Shown: one piece after another, positions 1 through 12,367 of the stretch
Layout of the letters: every line of letters begins with the position of its first letter
Numbering within the stretch: the stretch's first letter is position 1
NCBI RefSeq assembly: GCF_034702125.1
Contig: NC_085876.1
Coordinates: 5,664,364 to 5,728,363, forward strand
Source: Engraulis encrasicolus
Taxonomy: Eukaryota; Chordata; Actinopteri; Clupeiformes; Engraulidae
DNA: 64,000 nucleotides
Direction: 5' to 3'
Position numbers and translations under genes: made by a program
Notes under the pieces: generated by a model
What the model saw: the letters and a program-made list of their open reading frames with translations, nothing else
Databases searched by the model: none
What the model was told of the DNA's origin: nothing

Positions 1-1693
1 TCTGAGCTCAGACGTCAGGTGCTACAACTACAGCTAATGCCCATAAATGAATTAGTAACTGGTAGTTAATGTACTGCAATGAATATGCTTCTTAGATAAT
101 CCACTAAAAACAACAACAAAAATCAGTTCATCTATACAATAGTGGCATCAGCTGTGGTTGCAGCACCTTGACGTGTGCTACTACTAAAAGGTCATTGACC
201 CATATAATGATTAAGGCTCTATTTCTATTGAATTCTACTTTCTTATGTCCTCCTTTCAAATCATACTTTCTCATGATGTTTCCAGAGCTTAACAACATTT
301 ACATATATTGTCGTCACAATGTCTATTCATTAAATAATTCTAAAATAATTGGTTTAGGTAGACTATCTGGGATCTATTTTAAGTAAATAGTTTGTGACCA
401 CCCCAGAGAAGCTGACTCAAGATCACACCTGGAGAAACCCTTTATATTTGTCATCTTCGCAGAACAATGCAATGAGACCTGTCCTTTCCCCATTTTCTAA
501 AAGTGAACATAGTCTGGTGGATATAATCCAGTCCACTGGTTCAGCATGCATGGACACAGAGGGAGCACAGGGTAATCATCAATTACTTCACTAAAATGGG
601 CACTTTTGAAAAACTTTTTCATCACATTTTGTTTGTTAACTTCTTCATTTGGCTTTACGGGAAAAAATGCATATCTGAAAGAATTCCAGGCAATGACCTA
701 ATTGACTCTGGGAGAGTTCCCATCGTATCTGCCGTACAGTGGTAGCCGAGAGACTATACACTAGCCGGTTTCTACAGCCTCACCCTGGCTCCGTAGAGGG
801 GGGTTGTGGGATTGGGCAGCTGCGCCCTGCCCCCCATCCCTATGCCTCTTTTGACTGGCATCAGCAACTGGCTTCTGTCTATTTTCTGCCCCCTCTGTCA
901 TCTCCAGACAGCCCAGACTGAACTGGAGTGAGCAAGCAGGCGAGCGAGTGCGGACTGTGCTGTCCCTGGCCCCTTACCCCATTCAGGAAACTTGCCCTGA
1001 CACACAGAGCGAGTGCCACTCGCAAAAAAAAAACACACACTCACTAAACTCGGCCCCTCTTCTTCTTCCCTATTTATAAACTTGTGTGTTGATTCAGGGA
1101 CTGTCTGTCTCCAGGTAGGCTGTGTATAATACATACTAACACACTAACCAAAGCTATGTGTCTTTCTCTCTATGGTTCTCATTGACTTTCTTTGTGGCTC
1201 CAACTCCCTTCTCTAGATACCAAGCAAAATACAATGGGAGACATCCTGCAAGTTAACCATCCGCTATCTACAGGTAAAGGCAACATTTCCTCTGATCTGA
1301 AATCAATGCTTGCTTCATCATTGTTTTTGTTTAGCTCGGTGGAGGGACATCACGTCCTACCGCTGCTATGTTGAAATCTGCTGCAATACCCATAAATCCT
1401 TCAGAGTAGGAGATACTGAATAGGCAGTCGCTACACAACACAACACAACACGGCACAACAACAAAGAGTGAGAGGGAGAACACACCTGTTGATGCGTTTG
1501 ATTGGCAGCATCTAATACACTAACATTAGATCCAAGATGGCTCCCGCTGACTCACTTGTTGCCACCTCTGCCATTCTTGCCAGGCTGAACTACGAGCAAG
1601 TTTTTTTTGTAATGATCCTTCGGTCAGCAACCAACTACACACTCAGCAGGGCATATCACAGGCCATGTTAATGTTAGTCGTCTGACTCATTCA

Positions 1694-1696
<3 letters not shown>

Positions 1697-1754
<58 letters not shown>
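1697..1754. repeat. (CA)n microsatellite
   Basis: An uninterrupted CA dinucleotide run of about 58 bp. Confidence 0.95.
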
Positions 1755-1756
<2 letters not shown>

Positions 1757-1996
1757 AGTTGTTGGTACGTAGCAAGCACGGGGTGTCATTGCAATCAAGA
1801 GTTTGTTTTTTTTATTCTTTTTTCCCCTTTCTTTTTTAAAGCAGTCCTCTCAGTGCTTTGGACAGGGGTCAGAATGAGGTGCTTGCGAAGGGACCCAGGG
1901 TCACATGCGGGCTGATTTTTAAAGGGCATCTCACAGTTACATATCTGAGCCAACCATCCCCCCCCCTCCCAATCAACCCTGTGTGTCCGGCTCAAA

Positions 1997-2109
1997 CCCA
2001 GAGAAAGAGATAGAGAGAGAAAGGGAACAGAGACAGAGAAAGAGACTGTGGTGGTGGGTGAGAGAAAAGAGACACACAAGCACACAAGAGAAAGGGAGAA
2101 TAGAAACAC

Positions 2110-2199
<90 letters not shown>

Positions 2200-2403
2200 C
2201 AACAGAGTAAAAGGGCGACAGAGTGTGAAGGAGACAGAAAGAGATAGGGGGAGAGAAAAGAGACAGCAATAGTGAGGGAGAGAGACAGGGAGACAGATAG
2301 AGCAACAGTGAAAGAGAGAGAGCGTGATAGAGTGAAAGAGAGAGAGATAGAGAGAGCGAGAGAGAGAGAGAGACGTTGAGAGGGGGGAAGAGATACAGAG
2401 TAT

Positions 2404-2471
<68 letters not shown>
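1997..2471. repeat. Purine-strand GA-rich compound microsatellite
   Basis: About 475 bp in which the plus strand is almost entirely purine. Two pure (GA)n cores lie at about 2117-2190 and 2405-2471, separated by imperfect GA/GACA sequence. Every overlapping open frame encodes only Arg-Glu or Ser-Leu repeats and is not a gene. Mirror-symmetric polypurine tracts of this length can form H-DNA, which is an inference here. Confidence 0.9.
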
Positions 2472-2475
<4 letters not shown>

Positions 2476-2656
2476 TGGGCTTCATGCAACTGCAGTGTCA
2501 GCAGTGCTGCCTTTGTGCGGCACAATGGGCCAACTTGTTTTCCTTAACGCCGCAGCAGCAGAGCCATGTGACACAAAGCTTGTTCAGGGGCTGTGGCATC
2601 CAGACATTTGTTTGTGCCACAGCGTTGGAGATAGAGGGACCTCGCAGTGCGGCGCG

Positions 2657-2659
2657 CAT

Positions 2660-2709
<50 letters not shown>

Positions 2710-2760
2710 GAATGCCACACACACACACGCACGCACAAACGCACGCACAAACGCACGTGC
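2657..2760. repeat. (CA)n and ACGC-type microsatellite
   Basis: A pure CA run at about 2659-2704 is followed by imperfect CACG/CAAACG repeats to about 2760. Confidence 0.9.
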
Positions 2761-4127
2761 AAACGGCACACACTTATGTGCAACCTTTTTCGACAGAGCA
2801 TGCATGGGGCTCAATTAACCTCCAGACATGTCGGACATCCTTCAGTCGGACGAGATATTTTTAATGTGCGGACTGGACAGGCTTTGTCACTCGTCTCCCA
2901 GCTTCCAAAAATGTACCTAGCAGAAGTCTCCCGACTTCCAAAAACGTCCTTTTAATCCACCTGTACCTAAAGTGCCAGAGAATGTTCTTGGGTCTGCTTT
3001 TAGATGATGAGCCATGTTCCTCTACATTACAGACCATATGGGGACTGTGTGCTATGTTGTGTGTTTTTTTACTACTGTGAGCTAAAGTAAGGTCATCTTG
3101 CTCAATGTATACACACGCTAGCGGAGTATGTTGCTGATTGACAGTACAAGATAGTAAGTCCATGTCTTAAGTCCATGATCCTGACGCTGAAATGAGAAGG
3201 TAAGAAAGGAAGGATGGGGGTGTACAGAGCTGGCAGAAGAAAAGAGAGAAGGGAGAGGAGTAAAGAAGGGTAGGGAAAGGATGGAAGGAAGAAAGGAGTG
3301 AACGAGGGAGGGAGGGAGGACATGTTATGAAAGGACAAAGCACGTCTCTGGGTTACGTTGTTTCAAGAGATACCTCCAGTGGAGATATTGGGATATAAAA
3401 CATCACAGGGGTGGTGGTGAGTTTTGCATGCGGGGAGCGTTTGGTGGGTTTGGTGGGTTTGTTGGCTGGGGATGGGGCTGGGAGAGACAGCACAATCACA
3501 CACACAATACATGTTCACGTAAACAAACACACACACGCACACACAAAATGTTTTTCTCACTCCAACAAGACATCAGAAAGAAATGGAAAAGACAAATAAA
3601 ATTTAAAATAAATAAAATGGTGTTAAGTGAACACAGAATGAGAAAGTAACACAAGCTACAGCACAAAAGCACAAACTTGAAATCCCACTTTGCCACCCTC
3701 CCCTGTGGCAAAGTGAAAACTTCCTTCAAACAGTAAAAAAGGAACACCAAAAACCAACTCCAGATTTTTTTTTCTCCTCAAAGCACACAGTTTAGCTATC
3801 AACACCACTTCATAACGGTAAAAAAGGCACACACACAGCTCTAAAAACTAAACAAAACAAAAAATAAAACAAAACCAAAAATAAAAAGAAAAAACTCCAA
3901 CATACATGCATTCTGTAATCACCATTTTTGAGCTTGTTTGTGTGTGACTCTGACTCTAGGGGGGTAACAATGCAATTTCTATTCCTCAAAGCACCAGTAA
4001 TCTTAACCGATATCGAGCCTGTCGAACCAGAGAGAAATAGATCAAACATGGGGGTCAGACAGTAATGTCCAGCATAGGAAATACAAAAATACAGAAAAAA
4101 CTAAACATTACACAACACACACACACA

Positions 4128-4162
<35 letters not shown>

Positions 4163-4369
4163 TTGAGGCATTTATGACGATTGGTGTTATTAACGTGTCT
4201 GATTGGTTTGCTTAGAAGGAGACCGAACAAAATAATTACACAATATTCTGTAGAGACCATCAATGGATATCAGTAAATGTAGGGAACATGCTTTGAAAGT
4301 CCATTTATACACAGACGACTTTGGTTTAAGTGTAAAACGTGTTGATATAAGCCTATAGGTTAAAAGTAT

Positions 4370-4471
<102 letters not shown>

Positions 4472-4554
4472 TGTGATTGTTCATAATGTTGGCCCTTTGT
4501 GTGTGTGACAGATGAGATTGTTGGTGATGTTGGTCCTAATTAGCCTCTCTCTTG

Positions 4555-4582
4555 TGCACACACACACACACACACACACACG

Positions 4583-4623
<41 letters not shown>
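4555..4623. repeat. (CA)n tract just downstream of RBM24 exon 3
   Basis: CA repeat with a short GCGCG interruption. On the RBM24 sense (minus) strand it reads as a GU tract starting about 38 nt beyond the 5' splice site of exon 3. See the finding on GU repeats. Confidence 0.93.
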
Positions 4624-4627
<4 letters not shown>

Positions 4628-4661
4628 CTCATTAAGGGTACACACACATCCTCAAACTTAC

Positions 4662-4716
4662 CCATAAGGTCTTTGGATGAAGGCAGGATGGATCTGGGGC
4701 ATACCGAAGGTGAAGC
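4662..4716 (-). CDS. rbm24: RBM24 exon 3: start of the C-terminal region
   Basis: A 55-bp exon with acceptor CCACAG and donor GTAAGT, phase 1 in and phase 2 out. It encodes [19 protein letters not shown], matching the conserved segment after the RRM in RBM24. It is bracketed by microsatellites on both sides. Confidence 0.9.
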
Positions 4717-4759
4717 CTGTGGAGGCACGCGCACACACACGCACACACACGCACATACA

Positions 4760-4835
<76 letters not shown>

Positions 4836-5349
4836 AGACTGCTTGGCCCGTAACAATATCAGCTTGTTCAGTGTAACCAGAGACCTTTCCACACTTACTT
4901 GACTCTCAATAAGAAGAGAGAAAAAACACCCTGCTAAATAAAATATATAGTGCCGCTAATAGAATTGCCTTGAAGTCTCCATACAACCCAAACCCCTCTA
5001 CAGTCCAAAATCCTGAGATGGGTTTGATCAATGTTTATGATTAATGACGACCCTATCATTTCACTACATGTGACAAATAAAGATGCACTTGCCTTGATTT
5101 ACAAGAAAACATCGTGAAGTGTTTTTGAAGCAATATCAGGTGTCTGCCACAAAAAAATAGCCCACCACTGCTCCAGAATAACACCCGTAACACATACTAA
5201 AATGTGTTTACAATAGAAGTTTTGTTATGATTAAATTACTTTTAAAATAGTTAGAGACAGAAAAAAAATCAGATATTATCGGACTACAGTAACAGCATCC
5301 CAAGAAATGACATCAATGCCCCAAAGCATGATACACATTGCATCAGTAA

Positions 5350-5442
<93 letters not shown>

Positions 5443-7352
5443 CATAGCTTACCTGGTTGCATCACCCTCGGCTTGGCCCCCAGGTATGCCAAGTTGACGT
5501 TGGCCTTTCTGCCGTCGATGATGGGGTTGGGGTCTTTACATGCCCGGTCTGCGGCCGACCGGTCCGCCATTGTCACCTATACAAAAGAGCAGGGGCCAGA
5601 CCACACAGTCAATGGGGTGGTGGAGAAGGCTCCCACAGTCTTTTTTATATAGATATAGATATATTTTTGGTTTGTTCATTATATGCAGTGTTGCATTACA
5701 TCAGAATCACAGCATTAACAAAGCAAGTGAAATCATAGATATAAATTGACCCACAACCCAGTTTGTTTCTTTTGGATCTATTCAGCTATAATAGGGATCA
5801 AGTAAGGCTCTATTTTCGCTTTTGAAAACTACATAAGCTATAGAATATAATACATGATTGGAGGGGTGCTTTGGAAAGTGCTCTTTTGAGGCAACATGAC
5901 AACAATAACTATATCTAAGTATATTGTCTTAAAATAAGCAGCCTATTGGGTTTAGATGGGTGCTCTGGAAAGTGTAACCTACTGTGTGTCTATGATTAGT
6001 GATTTGAGTCAGCAAACAGTGAGTGTCAATAAAGCAAATTAAGGCCATTGACACAACCTTGTGAGGACAGGCTAGTCTTTGGCCAGGGGTAGATGTTCAC
6101 TCACTTCTTTTTTTCTGTGGCTCTCCGACCAACAAGAGGAAGAACCTTTCCAATCAAACGGTCAAGCACAGAAGCCAGAGTACAACTAGGCTGTGCAACA
6201 ACTACTGTCATATGTAGTCTATTGCGGCAGAGGCGAGATGCAGTGGACAGTTGTCAAAGCCAGTAGCCTAGTTGGTTTGAATGTATAGAAACGTGGTTGA
6301 CGTCTGGAGTGGCACTGTTTACTGTTTGGTACTTTGTTTACAACGAACATAATCCTTGATCAAAAACGTGCCAGCTGTGTCTTTCAATCAGACTCGAACG
6401 AGAACTGTCTCAGAGGCGTCATTATTTGATGCTTTCATGCCTGACAGTCGCCTCACCTATCAAGACTAGTTTCCATGGGGCATTTTCCTGGATGAACCCA
6501 CTGCATGGACAGACTTCTATAGTGGTAGCAGTTACAACAGAGCACTCCGTCAAACAACCTCCGTCTGAGGTCATTTTAACATAGCCTATGAACTTACACG
6601 TTCATCTCGAGGTTATAGACCTTAGGCGCAATTAACTCTGGTGAAATGACAACAAAAAACATATCCATTAAAAATACGCTTCGGCATTTCTTCATTCCGA
6701 AGCACCACGTGCTCATGTTTCCACCAACCTGTGATCCAAGTTGGGAGTCATAGGCAGAAGAAAGCCAATTTTTAAATCTGAGGGAACTCAGTCGTCACAA
6801 GAAATATGTCTTGGAATTAATCACCATGTTGGCACTGTCGTGTCCAACTTGAAAACCGTTATTTTGTAACACTAATGTTCGAGAGGACAGATGAGTGGGG
6901 ACATCTGTGGAACGATCATGAGTAACAATTAATGAGCACTTATAATGAGATGAAACGTTATGTGTCGAAGTGTTTACCTCACTAGTGTGTAAATCAAATA
7001 GCGTACAAGCTGAAGTCAAACTTTAAAAACAACACTGACATTAACATGAACATGTCTTTCAGCCTTTCAGGGTCATAACGCAGCTAGGTGTGGACCAGCT
7101 TTACGGAGAGGGGGAAGATAAAAGTTTAGCGCCTTAATGTAATGTGATGTAATGTATTTTTAAAAAGAAGTTTGGGTTACTTACAAATCCATAGCCTCTG
7201 GACTTGCCAGTCTGTCTGTCAGTAATCACAACGGCCTCCTCAATTTCTCCGAACACCTCGAAATATTTCCTCAGACTCGAGTCAGTTGTATGGTATGGCA
7301 AACCTCCCACAAAAATCTTGGTATAAGTCGTGTCCTTCTGCGTAGTGTGCAT
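4662..7352 (-). CDS. rbm24: RBM24 (RNA-binding motif protein 24), exons 1-3, partial
   Basis: RBM24 is a nuclear and cytoplasmic RRM protein that controls alternative splicing and mRNA stability in heart, skeletal muscle and sensory cells. Coding pieces on the minus strand are exon 1 7352-7185, exon 2 5576-5453 and exon 3 4716-4662, with phases 0, 1 and 2 that join without a stop. The start is the ATG at 7352, giving [20 protein letters not shown], the known vertebrate N-terminus; an upstream in-frame ATG at 7382 is less likely. RNP2 (KIFVGG) and RNP1 (RGYGFV) are both visible, and the single RRM spans about residues 9-86. Exon 3 begins the C-terminal region ([19 protein letters not shown]). 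The paralogue RBM38 has a similar RRM, but the start and the exon 3 sequence favour RBM24. The last exon is not in the window. Confidence 0.93.
4726..4832. repeat. (CA)n tract just upstream of RBM24 exon 3
   Basis: About 107 bp of CA with a few CG and TA variants. On the sense strand this is a GU tract ending about 10 nt before the exon 3 acceptor, in place of an ordinary polypyrimidine tract. Confidence 0.95.
5353..5440. repeat. (CA)n tract at the RBM24 exon 2 donor
   Basis: A pure 88-bp CA run. On the sense strand it is (GU)44, starting 12 nt after the first base of the intron. Confidence 0.97.
5453..5576 (-). CDS. rbm24: RBM24 exon 2: second half of the RRM
   Basis: 124 bp beginning [18 protein letters not shown] and ending ...KPRVMQP plus one base (phase 1). 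The acceptor is TATAG and the donor GTAAGC. On the sense strand the donor is followed within 12 nt by an 88-bp GU repeat. Confidence 0.95.
7185..7352 (-). CDS. rbm24: RBM24 exon 1: start and first half of the RRM
   Basis: 56 complete codons from the ATG to ...SRGYGF, followed by a GTAAGT donor. RNP2 is near residues 13-18. The exon ends inside RNP1, between F and V, with phase 0. Confidence 0.95.
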
Positions 7353-7760
7353 TCTCTCGGGTCTTATTAGTGCAAAAAACAATTTCTGAGCTGATTATGC
7401 TTTCACTGTGCTCGACTTGACCCAAACCTGATGTGAAACTAAACGCAAACTCGCAAAAAATAAGTTACTGACAACAATGACAAGTTACCAAAAATATCAC
7501 GGTAGAGGTAGATTATATTTATCGTCACTTGGGTGAAATGTGGAGCGGATTGTCTTCAAATATCATCAGGTGGGTTCAGCTCTTCTTTGGGACTGTCGTG
7601 ACTACCAAAATGAAGCTTGTGATCCATTCCTAAAAGCGACCCTTGTAGCCCCGCCCATTTTGCACAGCTCCACCCCGCGCGCAACATGCGCTCCTTCGAC
7701 AGCAGGAGAGCGCGTGTATGGGGAAGTAATATCTGCCGCCAGTGACAGTATTGGTCATTA
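7353..7760 (-). promoter_or_regulatory. Likely RBM24 5' UTR and proximal promoter
   Basis: The sequence immediately upstream of the RBM24 ATG becomes CpG-richer toward 7650-7730 and includes a GC box (CCCCGCCC near 7650). No competing gene start is nearby. The transcription start itself cannot be placed by eye. Confidence 0.45.
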
Positions 7761-8769
7761 CGCCAATGTTTTTTTCTGTTCAGTTCGTCTTTTAGAAAAA
7801 TGCATACTTATTTGCGTTAATAGTACATTCTATTGAGCAACTTTGCTTTAAAAAATAAATAAATAACAGCCTGCAGCCATTAGACCACACATAAGTTTAA
7901 CTCAGTGAGAGACCCAGTTGAAGTTCAGTTTATACGCTCATGGGGACCAGAATTAGGGATACGTCTTGTAGAGCTTTTAATGAAAAGCCTTTCGTCCCTG
8001 CGTTGTCTTGTCTCTTGGGAAGCCCGCCTCAGCAGCTGGTGGTCGGACTCAGGGGGTCGCCATTTGCTGCATGAGCCTAGGGGCCACAGGAACGCCTATG
8101 TCTCCCAACAGCCGTCCGATGACGAAGCGTGCAACAGGTGCAAACACCAAGCCTCTGATGTAGGCCTAGAACTACCTACACCAGTAGATAGTGTTACAGA
8201 ACGCATCACAATATAGGCCTAGCATGTGTTTTGGACATGCGTCCATTTCTTTTGTGTCCTTGTGTTTAGACCCGGCAATGTGGCACTGGAGTTGGATTTT
8301 ACTAGGCATGTAGCCACGATTCACCTGCGTTTTGGCATACACATGCAGATCTAAAAGTAAGATACACAATGCTCAACCCGTAACACAATTTGGAAAACTA
8401 TGCGCAAACTATATTCTTAAGAACTATCACAGGAAAGGAAACAACAGGTCAAGCGGAGAGCTCATTTAGTAGGCCTAGTTGCCGTGTGTTTCCAACTAAT
8501 GTTGTTACTTAATTTCGTCGTCGAGTAAAATGCATGGAAAAGCTTGCGTCATAGCAATATTTGCCTTTCTCTATAGTCCACAAAGGCTGCCATTCTCCGT
8601 TACTTCTTGCAATTAAACCCAGAGAAACTCGATACGAACTCCGGTGAATAATTGATAACGCTCATCACTCTGTAGCCCAGGCTATCTCGGGTTTGGTAAG
8701 TGCCTGTAACTGAACTCAGTTCTGTCCAGGTAAGCCTTCCACACATATAGGTCTATCATCTTTTGTGTG

Positions 8770-8801
<32 letters not shown>

Positions 8802-9520
8802 TGTGTGTGTGTGTGTGCGCGCGCGCACGTGTTTCTGTGTGTGATGGAGATGCGCGCATTCAGACAAAGATAATACACGATTGCGGTTTCTTTCCGCCAT
8901 AACCACCGCCTGCTAGTTTCATTAACCAGCAGTGTGTCTCATTCATTGTGACATTAGGCCTATTTGAAGCCACGCGCCCGTTGTGGCCCCCGGCGCACAG
9001 TCGTGAGGCAGGAAATCGTGTCAGATTGCCGCGGAGGACAATGTGGGGGCTATCGCATTGCACAGTACCTCATCCTGGCTGCAAAGCTCGCCGATTCGCA
9101 GAGTTGTCTGATTCTTTGAACTGGTGCCCTATCAATGACATGGCCTTTTAGACTGTTGGTGAAAGCTGGTCAAAAATAAGGTTTAGATTAATAAAATAGG
9201 GGCTGGTTTATTTATAAAGAGCAAAACAGCAAGACAAAAGAAAGTTGAAGTAGCCCGTGTGAAGGCTATGATGAAATGACTGGCATCGTCAGCAAGTTTA
9301 CATGCTACTACAACTAGCCTACTTAAAATATATAGGCCTATATTCTAACAACTATTTGAAATAAATATGATTTTGTTTCCACTGATAACTTTGCAAGTGC
9401 AATAAACTGTTCACTGGAGAAGAAGCAAAAGTACTATAGTTTTGAGCATAGGCCTACATATTTACAGACAGTTACAGTTGAGCATACATACTTTACAGAC
9501 ACATGCATATGTATAGCAGT

Positions 9521-9615
<95 letters not shown>

Positions 9616-9718
9616 CCTAAAATGGTGGGGACCCTATTCTGTGCCCCCCCTTCTCCCTGGGCCCAGGACCCAATTCTTTGCCCCCCACCCCACGGTGGCT
9701 TCTTTGTGTGTGTACACG

Positions 9719-9798
<80 letters not shown>

Positions 9799-10909
9799 CT
9801 TTCAGACGTTACACCTGTTGGTCACAAATCTAAAGGTGTAAGGTCACCCAGCAACAGCTGAACCCCCCCCCCCCACACACACACACACACACACCAACAA
9901 CACAGTCCATTCTCTCACCCGCCACTCCCGAAAAGCTATGACATTGCCACCCTTGGTTTGTGGCTCCCTGGCCGTGTACAGTTTAACTGAACTGTTGATT
10001 GTGAGGAAATCTTCTGTCTGTGACAATGTTGATCTGAAGGGTATAGTGATACCATGGCAATGATCCTCCTATCACTTCAGAGTCAAATAGGGTGTAATGT
10101 TATACATTTAGTTCACTATGATATTTTTAGCAGTTTATTTAGGCAACACAATTCATGGTTCCCATTCAGAAATGTTACCTTATTCATGAACTTACCACCA
10201 TGAAATTCTAAGTATTCATTATGATGTCCTGGAAATTTTGTGAAATATTTATTCGTATAGCTTTTAGAGACTTTTGCTTCTGAACTCTCCAATTGTAACC
10301 ATCATGAACCATCAACTGGTGTAGTCCCCAGGTGATCCTTCAACTGGCTTTACCTCCCAGATGGGACAACTTGAAAGGATTTCACTTTCTGAAGACACAA
10401 TATTCACAACTGCTTATGTCACTAACATGGCAGTAGATAGCAGGTTTTCTAACTTTCCTCTGTATGTCTGAACACTGGCCAGGGGCATAGCAGCAAATTG
10501 TGGGCCCTATGTACAATCAGCTCCCCCTATATCCATGGGGCCCTGGTGACTCAGTCCCACTTTACCCCCCTGAACGACACTCCTGGAAGATCTACATCAG
10601 ACATATATCTAATGTATGAAGATATGCCTATGCATATAGATGTAATGAATACCCCGGAGATATGTGCTGCGTTTCCCAAAAACTGTTGAGTAGAACTTAA
10701 ACCTATGACATATGTAGGTATCACATCATCACTAAAAATGTATACATGCACTATTTAACCTTGCAGGTGCACTTTGTACAAGCATTTTATCTACGTATGT
10801 GAGAAAAACTATTGTATGTAGGCCTATGCCATTATTGTATGTATAAACTTTTAGTGACATCATACTGTATATTGCCTAGAGGTCACCTGTATGTAGGCCT
10901 ATTACTGGC
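7761..10909. other. Intergenic, no gene recognised
   Basis: Contains microsatellites at about 8763-8825 (TG/TGCG), 9523-9614 (CA) and 9719-9796 (CA), plus short C and A runs near 9861-9895. Open frames here are repeat translations or short and unsupported. Confidence 0.6.
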
Positions 10910-11243
10910 TTAAAGTGATACTGTCCCATTTTTGGAAATAAGCTCACATTACACCTCCCCTTTAGTTAAATAATTGAGTTTTACCTTTCTCCTGTACGTC
11001 CTGCCATACTCCGAGTACGGCAGGGCAGATTTCACCTCCAAGCCAGCAGTTAACATTGAGTTCTATGAGACCGGTTACCCGCCAGCTGGTCTCATAGGAC
11101 TCAATGTTAACTGCTAGCATGGAGGTAAAATTTGCACTGCCATACTCAGAAAACGGTTGAAAGTACAAGAGAAAGGTATAACTCAGTTATTTAACTCAAG
11201 GGGAGGTGTAATATGAGCCAAAAATGCGACAGTATCACTTTAA
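10910..11243. mobile_element. Palindromic MITE, copy 1, with TTAA ends
   Basis: The terminal inverted repeats begin AGTGATACTGTC and are each preceded by TTAA (TTAA at 10910 and at 11240-11243). The two halves are near-complementary over more than 100 bp each, including the AGCTCA, CAATGTTAACTGCTAG and CTTTCTCCTGTAC segments. A TTAA target duplication is typical of piggyBac-like and some other elements, so the superfamily is left open. Confidence 0.8.
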
Positions 11244-11260
11244 GTACTAGGCCTACTGAA

Positions 11261-11569
11261 AGAGATATTGCGTCATTTTTGGAAATAAGCTTATTTTACA
11301 CCTCTCCTTGAGTTTCACCTTTCTTATACTTATGATTGTTCTCTGAGTCTGGCAGTGCAAACTTTACCTCCAAGCTAGCAATTAACATTGAGTCCTAGTA
11401 TACAGTATATGAGACCAACTGGCGGCTAGCTGCTAGCTTGGAGGTAAAATTTGCACTGCCATACTCAGAGAACGGTTGAAAGTACAGGAGAAAGGTACAA
11501 CTCAATCATTTAACTCAAGGAGAGGTGTAAAATAAGCTTATTTCCAATAATGGTACAGTATCACTTTAA
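11261..11569. mobile_element. Palindromic MITE, copy 2, tandem to copy 1
   Basis: Same family as the element ending at 11243, about 17 bp away and diverged. Its right end is the same (CAGTATCACTTTAA). Its left end is mutated (AGAGATATTGCGTCATTTTT). Half of a third copy is found at about 29675-29850. Confidence 0.75.
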
Positions 11570-11929
11570 ATGATTTTGGGAAACACAGCCAAGAACGTTT
11601 TGTGTGGGGGTGTGTTTGTTTTTCAACTATGGACAAAGTTATTTTTGGATGTGCAGTGTGCAGACTAACCTTCTTCCAGTGTCTAACACTATTCGTCTAG
11701 CCCTTGTGAAAACTCACTCATCAATTTGGACCCACTCTCCAAAATGATTCAGTATCAGCATCCTTTTTGCTCCCCTCTGGTACATGAGTGGATTATCATA
11801 CAGCAAATGTCAGCACCGCACATTGAGGAGCTGGCAATTCGGCTAGTAAACCAATAAAGGACTATGGCTACATATTAAATACCAGCACATGTAGAGGACT
11901 AATGGCTACATATTACATTTAAATACCAG

Positions 11930-12127
11930 TGTGACGGAGGCCAACTAGCAGAGTTTGGTGTAGACAGTTAGTAAACCTCCCTCGCGAGGCCTCATACAGT
12001 AGCACTGAGCTATCGGTCTGGACCTTCACTCAGTGGTATCGTGCTGTGCCTCCCGTGCCCGAACTGGAGCTTTGACTGGTGGCGGGTTCAAGCCCTGAGT
12101 GGGGAACTAGCGCAGATCACCTCAGTT
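11930..12127 (+). repeat. tRNA-like SINE-type repeat
   Basis: Contains a box-B-like GGCGGGTTCAAGCCC about 12078-12094 preceded by a tRNA-like stretch. It shares the segment around CTTC/CTCGGGAGGGAGGTTTAC and GGCCTCCGTTACAC (in reverse) with 17560-17950. I read it as a degenerate tRNA-derived interspersed repeat, not a functional tRNA gene. Confidence 0.5.
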
Positions 12128-12129
12128 AG

Positions 12130-12367
12130 ACCAGAACATGTAGAGGACTATGGGCCTATATCAAATACCAACACATTTAGAGGACTATGGGCCTATATCA
12201 AATACCAACACATGTAGACAACTATGGGCGTATAATAAATACCAACACATGTAGACAACTATGGGCCTATATTAAATACCAACACATGTAGAGGACTATG
12301 TGCTTATAATAAATACCAACACACGTAGAAGACTAGCTGATATCAAATAGGGCTACCAACACATGTG
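12130..12367. repeat. 37-bp minisatellite, about six units
   Basis: The unit ACACATGTAGAGGACTATGG... recurs with starts at 12141, 12178, 12215, 12252, 12289 and 12326, an exact 37-bp period. Related single units occur at about 11860-11930, so the array grew out of the neighbouring sequence. Confidence 0.9.

Noticed and set aside
1973..2525. Open frames of Ser-Leu or Arg-Glu repeats on both strands
   Set aside because: They are translations of the GA microsatellite in all frames, with no conserved flanking exon.
9462..9861. Long Cys-Val and Thr-His frames
   Set aside because: Produced by the two CA arrays; no start context or splice support.
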